A stretch of DNA of 29,241 bases from a virus: positions 1 to 29,241 of IMG/VR virus record IMGVR_UViG_3300008262_002145. One strand, 5' to 3'. Of the stretch, positions 24,545-29,241 are shown piece by piece (positions within the stretch are counted from its first letter, which is position 1; each line of letters starts with the position of its first letter). The position numbers were made by a program, and so were the translations under genes. The notes under the pieces were generated by a model. That model searched no databases, was not told the origin of the DNA, and worked only from the letters and a program-made list of their open reading frames with translations.

Positions 24545-24676
24545 TTACGCTTTTGTTCCTTTGCGGCCTGCTGGTGTGTAGCCGAACTTAACTTCTCCAC
24601 CTGCTGGCTTGGCTGTATCCATCTTACCTTGTACAGGCTTGACCTCTACAGACTTTTGAAATGTTCCCTTTTTCAT
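24545..24676 (-). CDS. Tiny basic protein after portal (43 aa)
   Basis: The ATG at 24676 is preceded by an excellent AAGGAGGTGA ribosome binding site. The product reads MKKGTFQKSVEVKPVQGKMD, then a Gly/Pro/Lys end with FGYTPAGRKGTKA. The strong site in the short gap after the portal gene makes translation likely. Function unknown. Confidence 0.6.
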   Translation of the reverse strand: MKKGTFQKSVEVKPVQGKMDTAKPAGGEVKFGYTPAGRKGTKA

Positions 24677-24691
24677 TTTCACCTCCTTATT

Positions 24692-26446
24692 TTATGCTGC
24701 TCCGCCAATGGAGGCGAGTAGTTGTGCGATGTCAGGTCTAGGTCCAGCAGCAGGGGCCTCTCCGCTTTGTTGTTGTTCAGTTGGCTGCGAGGCAGGAACG
24801 GGGGCCGTTCCTACTGCTGGAATACTAGACTGTTCTGGAAGTGCCGGTGCTGTTGGTGCTACTGGCTGTGGTTCTGGTGCAAATGCTTTTTCTATAATAG
24901 TTTCTAATTGGAAACCTTTTTGTCTGCCTTGGATTACTTCGGCAATTCTCGTAATGATTTGAGATGGGTCTTGACCTTGGGCAGCAAGTGCGGGAATAGC
25001 TTGTGCATACTGAGCAACAGCAACCCTAAGAGAATCACGCATTTCTTCAATGTCAACTCTTTGTTCTTCTTGCGTAACATTTAACTCCATTGGTATTTCT
25101 CGGCGAACATAATCACGGGACACTAACTTATCGCTACGCATTTGTAGTAATGCAATGATGGCACGGTTAGGATCCATACCAGACATAATGCCGTAACGTA
25201 CATCTACGCCATACTCGCCTTTAATATCACGAGATGGTGTGTACTTCATTGTATAAGGTGTACCGTCATCGGTTCCCTTAATAGTCTTGGTCATATTACC
25301 AAAGACAATCTCATCTACTTCAAAGCAAAGTGAGGTTAACTCTTGGAATAATCTAGCGAACTGTGCTTGTGCTGCTTTAACTTGTGTATCAAAGCCAGCT
25401 TGTAATGCTTGTACTCCACGACCTGTAACAACAGAGGCATCAATATTACCTGAACGAGATTCAGGGTAGCGAGAACCCAATCTTAACTCACGCTCTAGTA
25501 CACCTGACTCTGTAAAGACTCCTGCTGGTAGTTCTAGTGGAACTCTACGAATACCTTGTGGATTAGCAGAACGCATAATCGCATCAGGTCCTAGTGCTAA
25601 CTCTTGAACATCTTGTGGAATAGCGATAGGTGCTTGAATAGATTTTTCTGCTGCTTGGATCTGTAATACTGCAAAACGAGCACGGGCTAACTGAACAGAT
25701 AGAACATCATCAAATTGTCCACGAGCTTCACCATCTAAGGATGAACGAAGTGCAACCCTTGCTAAACACTTACCGACTGGGTTAGGTGTATTAGATAGAA
25801 CTAAGTTATTACGCTCTGGTATAAAAATTAAGTCTTGATCTTTATCGTGGTATCTAACGATAGATAGGTAAGGGGAAGCGTAAGAATAAACTGTCTTGCC
25901 AACTATCTGATCGTAGAACTCAGGATATTGGGAAGCGATACTCTCAGCATCGGATGCAATAATCTGTGATATAGATAAGCAACGACCAAAGCGGTCTACC
26001 TCAGGGTATACACCAAAAGGATTTAATAAACGGATACGAGGATTGTTTGTCTCATAATCCATTTCAATCATTGCTGGCAATAGACCGTAGGTATTAAAGT
26101 AATCAGCACCGGTATACATTTGAATCTGTAGATCAGATGATGAAACATAATAGTTTGCAATACGAGTTCTAGTATCAGCAGCACGGCGTTGGGTATCAGA
26201 TACCATATTGGTTGCTGCACAGTTAAAGGATGGCAGTGGTGCCATTACCTCTGCTAGATCACGGGCTGCTACATCTACAAAGTTTGCAACTAAAGGCTTT
26301 GGGTAATCCTCTGAGAACATAGCTGGATATACTTTTGATATATCACCTTGGCGCACAGAAAGAACATCGCGCATACGCTGGTCTCTAGCTGCATAGCGGT
26401 TCTTCAACCGATCTATCTTTGAGACTACCTCTTTAGTTGATAACAA
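24692..26446 (-). CDS. Portal protein
   Basis: The 584-residue product has the layout of phage portals: an N-terminal helical part (KIDRLKNRYAARDQRM), a wing with YYVSSSDLQIQMYTGADYFNTYG, a core including LLNPFGVYPEVDRFGRC, a stem-like helical region near 360-385 (QALQAGFDTQVKAAQAQFARLFQELT), and a Pro/Gln/Ala-rich disordered C-terminus. Portals form the dodecameric DNA gate at one capsid vertex and dock the terminase. It starts with TTG at 26446, directly after the TAA of the upstream gene, with AAAGG in range. Its position two genes after the terminase supports the call. Confidence 0.8.
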   Translation of the reverse strand: MLSTKEVVSKIDRLKNRYAARDQRMRDVLSVRQGDISKVYPAMFSEDYPKPLVANFVDVAARDLAEVMAPLPSFNCAATNMVSDTQRRAADTRTRIANYYVSSSDLQIQMYTGADYFNTYGLLPAMIEMDYETNNPRIRLLNPFGVYPEVDRFGRCLSISQIIASDAESIASQYPEFYDQIVGKTVYSYASPYLSIVRYHDKDQDLIFIPERNNLVLSNTPNPVGKCLARVALRSSLDGEARGQFDDVLSVQLARARFAVLQIQAAEKSIQAPIAIPQDVQELALGPDAIMRSANPQGIRRVPLELPAGVFTESGVLERELRLGSRYPESRSGNIDASVVTGRGVQALQAGFDTQVKAAQAQFARLFQELTSLCFEVDEIVFGNMTKTIKGTDDGTPYTMKYTPSRDIKGEYGVDVRYGIMSGMDPNRAIIALLQMRSDKLVSRDYVRREIPMELNVTQEEQRVDIEEMRDSLRVAVAQYAQAIPALAAQGQDPSQIITRIAEVIQGRQKGFQLETIIEKAFAPEPQPVAPTAPALPEQSSIPAVGTAPVPASQPTEQQQSGEAPAAGPRPDIAQLLASIGGAA

Positions 26447-26944
26447 TTATTTACCTTTATTCTTAGATTTTTCTTGTTCTTTGCGAACTTGATATCCAGT
26501 AACAGCAGCAGCAGGAACTGCTAAAGATTGTTTTCTTTTCTTTTCTGCTCTTAATTTTGCCGCAGAAACCTGACCTGATTCTCCACGTCTAGGGTTTACG
26601 ACCTTTTGAACTCTTGCTTTTGTTCCCGTTTTTGGTGAGCCAGATTTTTTAGCACCTGGTGTTTTTAAATTAATATTCATATTTTTACCTTGCGTACCTG
26701 TTGTAACCTTTACGTAAGGAGTTTTCTTAGCAATTGCCGTTCTTGCTGCTTTAGCAACAGAAGCACCTTTTGCTGCTGCGCCAATTCCTGGTGCTAATAT
26801 AGATCCTACAGTTACACCTAAGTCAATTAAATTTTTTTGATTTTTTTTACTAGGAAAACTTACTTTTTTTCCAGCTCTATCTGCTAATTGTTTTTTTAAT
26901 AAAGCAGATCCAGCTCTATAATCTACCGTTTTCTTTTGTGCCAT
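26447..26944 (-). CDS. Basic protein between terminase and portal (165 aa)
   Basis: The product is strongly basic. A Gly/Ala-rich hydrophobic stretch (about residues 40-68, LGVTVGSILAPGIGAAAKGA) lies between Lys-rich parts, and the C-terminal third is Arg/Lys-rich and likely disordered. It could bind DNA or membrane, perhaps as a small internal virion protein. No known motif supports a specific role. Confidence 0.6.
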   Translation of the reverse strand: MAQKKTVDYRAGSALLKKQLADRAGKKVSFPSKKNQKNLIDLGVTVGSILAPGIGAAAKGASVAKAARTAIAKKTPYVKVTTGTQGKNMNINLKTPGAKKSGSPKTGTKARVQKVVNPRRGESGQVSAAKLRAEKKRKQSLAVPAAAVTGYQVRKEQEKSKNKGK

Positions 26945-26953
26945 TTTAACTCC

Positions 26954-28288
26954 TTAGATGAATGTACGTTCCTTCTCAGCAAAGAGTTCGTCTAGGTTGA
27001 CGACTGTTCTCTTGCTTTGTTCATACTTTGATAGGAATGGATTTTTAAGATGGTGTGTCTGGTACTTACCATAGTTGAGCATCTCTCTTGCTCTGATCTC
27101 ACAGAACCAAAGAGCCATTACCATATCTGTCTTACCCTTAGTCGTAGGAGACCAAGTAATTAACTGCTCTATTAGAGCCTTAATGTTTTCAGTTTGATCT
27201 GAAGGTAAATGTATTAGGTTATCCCTATGGTGCTTACCATCAAATTGCTTAGTACCAAATAAGGTAGCCATAGATGCAACACCGAAACCTGCATCCCATT
27301 TATTACTACCAGTATGGTGTTCTTTAAACTGTACACCTTTAGATGCTAAGTGCATCTTAATACCTTCATCTTGTGTTAAGAAAGATTGAAATGCGTTCTT
27401 CTCTACTATCCACTCACTAGGACCATACAAGGATGTCCAGTCAAATATTAAATTTCTAATAGCAGCAGGGCTAGGCCTAGTAATCTTAATAGCATCTACG
27501 ATATAGCGTTTGTTACTAGCTCTATCAATTGCATAACAGATAGCTGCTGTATCTCCTACCATCGCAGGATCTAGTCCGCAGATAAAGGTAAAGCCATTTA
27601 AATCTCTTGGGTGTCCAGGATGACCTGCGGTTAATCTACCTGCCTTACGCATACCATCAATAGATCCACGAACACAGACTGGGTCAAAGGCCGCATCATC
27701 TGATATGTCTTGTTGCTGGTAAATCAAAGCCCAGGTGGAAGCATCCATAGATTGGCGTTCGTTATATAGGTTACGCCCATTCCATCTTGGGTAAAGATTA
27801 GTTACTGGATCCTTCTCTTCTTCCTTCTGACCATCAAAGGGTTGATCTGATGCGGGCCATAAGGTTTCCCACTTATCGGGATCATCATCTACTGTAAGTA
27901 GAGCTGGCATTGCTAGGTAGGACCAAGGTACTAGGCCACCAGGATATCTATCGTTGTTGCGTAGTTCTTTATATAAATCAACTGAGGCAACACGGGTACC
28001 TATGATAATAAGTTTACCTGTGGGGTTAAGACGAGATCTAACATCTTGGGTTAACCACTTGATCTGTCGTTCAAAGTCATTAGCATTGGATAGAGTTACA
28101 GCATCATCTACTATAATCATATCTGCTCTTTTACCGTAGATCTGACCGCCAATACCAACTGCTTCTATATTGGGATCCTTCTCACCAGATTCACGCAATT
28201 CATCACCGAAGGTAACGCGAGTTGCTTGCCAGGAGGCGCTCTTAGATTTAAAGCCAATACCGGCAGCGTAAGCTGACTGGAGGGCCTC
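26954..28288 (-). CDS. terL: Terminase large subunit, C-terminal part (Walker B and nuclease)
   Basis: This part reads in the same frame as the upstream ATPase segment and is open from the base after the TAG at 28289. It begins EALQSAYAAGIGF and includes RADMIIVDDAV (Walker B with catalytic acid), a LIIIGTR coupling motif, and a nuclease domain with FICGLDPAMVGD, WIVEKNAF and KTDMVMALWF, supplying the acidic metal-binding residues. Terminases cut concatemers and pump DNA through the portal. A TTG at 28198 could start a shorter product, but it would lack Walker A and could not package DNA alone. The gene therefore makes sense only joined to the upstream part. Confidence 0.85.
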   Translation of the reverse strand, partial: EALQSAYAAGIGFKSKSASWQATRVTFGDELRESGEKDPNIEAVGIGGQIYGKRADMIIVDDAVTLSNANDFERQIKWLTQDVRSRLNPTGKLIIIGTRVASVDLYKELRNNDRYPGGLVPWSYLAMPALLTVDDDPDKWETLWPASDQPFDGQKEEEKDPVTNLYPRWNGRNLYNERQSMDASTWALIYQQQDISDDAAFDPVCVRGSIDGMRKAGRLTAGHPGHPRDLNGFTFICGLDPAMVGDTAAICYAIDRASNKRYIVDAIKITRPSPAAIRNLIFDWTSLYGPSEWIVEKNAFQSFLTQDEGIKMHLASKGVQFKEHHTGSNKWDAGFGVASMATLFGTKQFDGKHHRDNLIHLPSDQTENIKALIEQLITWSPTTKGKTDMVMALWFCEIRAREMLNYGKYQTHHLKNPFLSKYEQSKRTVVNLDELFAEKERTFI

Positions 28289-28816
28289 CTACTGTGGGTG
28301 GGTAAGTCTTTGCTTTATAGCGTATAAAAAGTCTGCGGCTAATCTTTGAGTCTGGGAAACTATTAAGACTCTAAAGTTTGGGTTCTTACAAACCTGCCAG
28401 GTGACGTAGTCAATTGTAATAGTCATTGACTTGGCGTGGTTGGGTGGAATGTTTAGAAGTATGCGGTTATTAGCTAATCCTTTTTCATACTTCATAGAGG
28501 GGTGCAACCAAGAGGGTTGCCCAACCTCAATCATATCTACTAAATTTTGTTGATGGGGGAAGGTCTTATTATGTAAGAAGCGATCCCTGAACTGGGCGAA
28601 GGTAATCTCATTTACATCACCTAATGCGAAGTTCTTATCCCTTAGACCTAGGCGGGTTCTATCTACCTTGTCTGAGAATATCTTGTCTGTCCTGCGGTAG
28701 TACTCATAAGTCTTAATGGATTTACCGGCGGAGGCACAGGCTTGCTCTATTGTCATACCTTCTGCTACGGATGTAAGAATAATCCGCTTGCCGATATCTG
28801 CTGAGTTCTCAGCCAT
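28289..28816 (-). CDS. terL: Terminase large subunit, N-terminal part (HTH and Walker A), ending at in-frame TAG
   Basis: The product has a helix-turn-helix-like region at about residues 13-50 (EGMTIEQACASAGKSIKTYE), which resembles small-terminase DNA-binding domains. Then come FPHQQ (86-90, adenine-binding Q-motif type) and NIPPNHAKSMT (122-132), a terminase Walker A, and FRVLIVSQTQ. After codon 175 a TAG interrupts the frame, yet the protein continues sensibly in the same frame. GGGGAG gives a ribosome binding site for the ATG at 28816. No separate small subunit is seen in the window. The TAG may be a base error, nonsense mutation or suppressed codon. Confidence 0.85.
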   Translation of the reverse strand: MAENSADIGKRIILTSVAEGMTIEQACASAGKSIKTYEYYRRTDKIFSDKVDRTRLGLRDKNFALGDVNEITFAQFRDRFLHNKTFPHQQNLVDMIEVGQPSWLHPSMKYEKGLANNRILLNIPPNHAKSMTITIDYVTWQVCKNPNFRVLIVSQTQRLAADFLYAIKQRLTHPQ

Positions 28817-28826
28817 TTAACTCCCC

Positions 28827-28847
28827 TGTGGATAAACCTGTGGATAA
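28827..28847 (-). promoter_or_regulatory. Two perfect DnaA boxes in tandem
   Basis: TGTGGATAA occurs at 28827-28835 and 28839-28847, the exact complement of the consensus TTATCCACA, in the same orientation 12 bp apart. They lie between the terminase ATG and its likely promoter, next to an AT-rich run. Host DnaA could bind here to start replication or to control late transcription. Binding is not shown. Confidence 0.6.
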
Positions 28848-28881
28848 GCGCCGAGAGTAAATTTTTTTAATTTTACTAGGC

Positions 28882-28898
28882 CCAGAATATTATACTGG
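28882..28898 (-). promoter_or_regulatory. Candidate late promoter -10 within an operator-like dyad
   Basis: On the minus strand a perfect TATAAT (28889-28894) lies 73 bases before the terminase ATG. It is embedded in a 17-bp near-palindrome, CCAGTATAATATTCTGG, with CCAG/CTGG arms and ATA/TAT inner halves. No good -35 is visible, so an activator or phage-modified polymerase may be needed. A repressor or activator dimer on the dyad would directly control the late operon. Confidence 0.5.
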
Positions 28899-28940
28899 AG
28901 ATAATATTACACTACACCTGCCGCTTGCGTATGTTGTCTG

Positions 28941-29098
28941 GTAACTCCCGAAGGAGCTACAGCGACTGAGGGGTAAAACCTTCACTCGCCCTTAGGGGGC
29001 ATCGCGAAGGTTTACCGAAGCGATGTGGTCGTAAAACTTAAAGCGGTTCGTTTTACTCCCCTACTATATATAAGGCGGGAAATTAACTCCATTTCCCG
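28941..29098. other. Cluster of four hairpins, possible structured RNA or packaging site
   Basis: Four inverted repeats follow one another: 28941-28960 (8-bp stem; on the minus strand a TTCG loop closed by C-G and one G-U pair), 28972-29016 (11-bp stem with one bulge and an inner GCCC/GGGC hairpin), 29031-29056 (GTAAAAC/GTTTTAC, 12-base loop), and 29076-29098 (CGGGAAAT/ATTTCCCG, 7-base loop, with TTTTCT after it on the plus strand). The UUCG loop and G-U pair favour a minus-strand RNA; the last hairpin could terminate plus-strand RNA. A protein-recognised DNA site for packaging is an alternative. Confidence 0.5.
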
Positions 29099-29241
29099 TT
29101 TTCTGGTAAAAAATCTTTATAAATGTGATACACCTCACTTACAAACTAGGGCAAAACGGACATATCGGGCTATATACAGCCAGCTTCACTTTAGCAAATA
29201 TTTTTATTGTGGGTGTATACAGTCCAGGTCGCGGGCGTTAA

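Larger units (their letters stand above)
28817..29241. other. Non-coding region upstream of terminase
   Basis: This 425-base stretch has no convincing gene on either strand. It contains two DnaA boxes, an AT-rich run (28860-28877), the candidate late promoter and operator, and a cluster of hairpins (28941-29098); the last 140 bases hold short repeats around TATACAG (about 29172-29178 and 29217-29222) but no clear feature. The position suggests a control, packaging or replication region. Confidence 0.6.

Noticed and set aside
28289-28291. Genome-wide amber recoding
   Set aside because: The HNH and 67-aa genes end in TAG at natural positions, so TAG serves as a normal stop elsewhere in the window.
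29041-29060. tRNA-like GGTTCG element
   Set aside because: No acceptor stem or anticodon arm could be built around it, and it lies within a hairpin loop.
29025-29241. Plus-strand frame open from a GTG to the window edge
   Set aside because: It has no ribosome binding site, covers the hairpin cluster, and encodes an Arg-rich sequence without recognisable pattern. A continuation beyond the edge could change this.

Overview
This window is a slice of a tailed double-stranded DNA phage genome, by eye moderately AT-rich. It runs almost entirely on the minus strand. The order of the late operon, from about 28.8 kb down to 1.6 kb, is: terminase, portal, three large internal-virion-type proteins, scaffold, major capsid protein, a run of tiny lysine-rich proteins, connector and tail proteins, a collagen-like fibre with a neighbouring glycosyltransferase, three paralogous fibre cassettes, an HNH endonuclease, a large tail protein, and the lysis cassette. 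I see no tape-measure protein, tail tube or tail terminator. The N4 gp56-like capsid protein and the very large proteins beside the portal suggest a short-tailed, podovirus-like virion. The type of gene content recalls uncultivated aquatic phages. A small membrane/coiled-coil protein next to the lysis genes resembles ones found in actinobacterial phages, so a low-GC aquatic actinobacterium is my best guess for the host. This is inference, not demonstrated.

Region by region. The right end (28817-29241) has no convincing gene. It holds two perfect DnaA boxes, a perfect -10 hexamer inside a dyad that looks like the late promoter and operator, and a cluster of four hairpins, one with a C(UUCG)G tetraloop when read on the minus strand. 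The terminase has a helix-turn-helix-like N-terminus and is broken by an in-frame TAG between its Walker A and Walker B motifs. The gene just upstream of the scaffold shows an apparent frameshift near its start. From 13.0 to 14.0 kb six tiny ORFs follow each other with ATGA or TAATG overlaps or longer overlaps. From 5.4 to 8.3 kb a two-gene module (fibre plus about 71-residue partner) occurs three times. The HNH gene at 4.9-5.3 kb carries its own near-copy of the ribosome binding site and first codons of the tail gene behind it.

The late operon ends at a strong minus-strand intrinsic terminator (1557-1591). Next comes the only plus-strand gene, a zinc-ribbon protein, and then a second minus-strand operon with its own extended -10 promoter. 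That operon encodes an HslV/proteasome-like N-terminal-threonine hydrolase, a 57-residue protein and a RecB/Cas4-type PD-(D/E)XK nuclease cut by the window edge. These three genes overlap by ATGA junctions and probably belong to the replication/host-takeover side of the genome.
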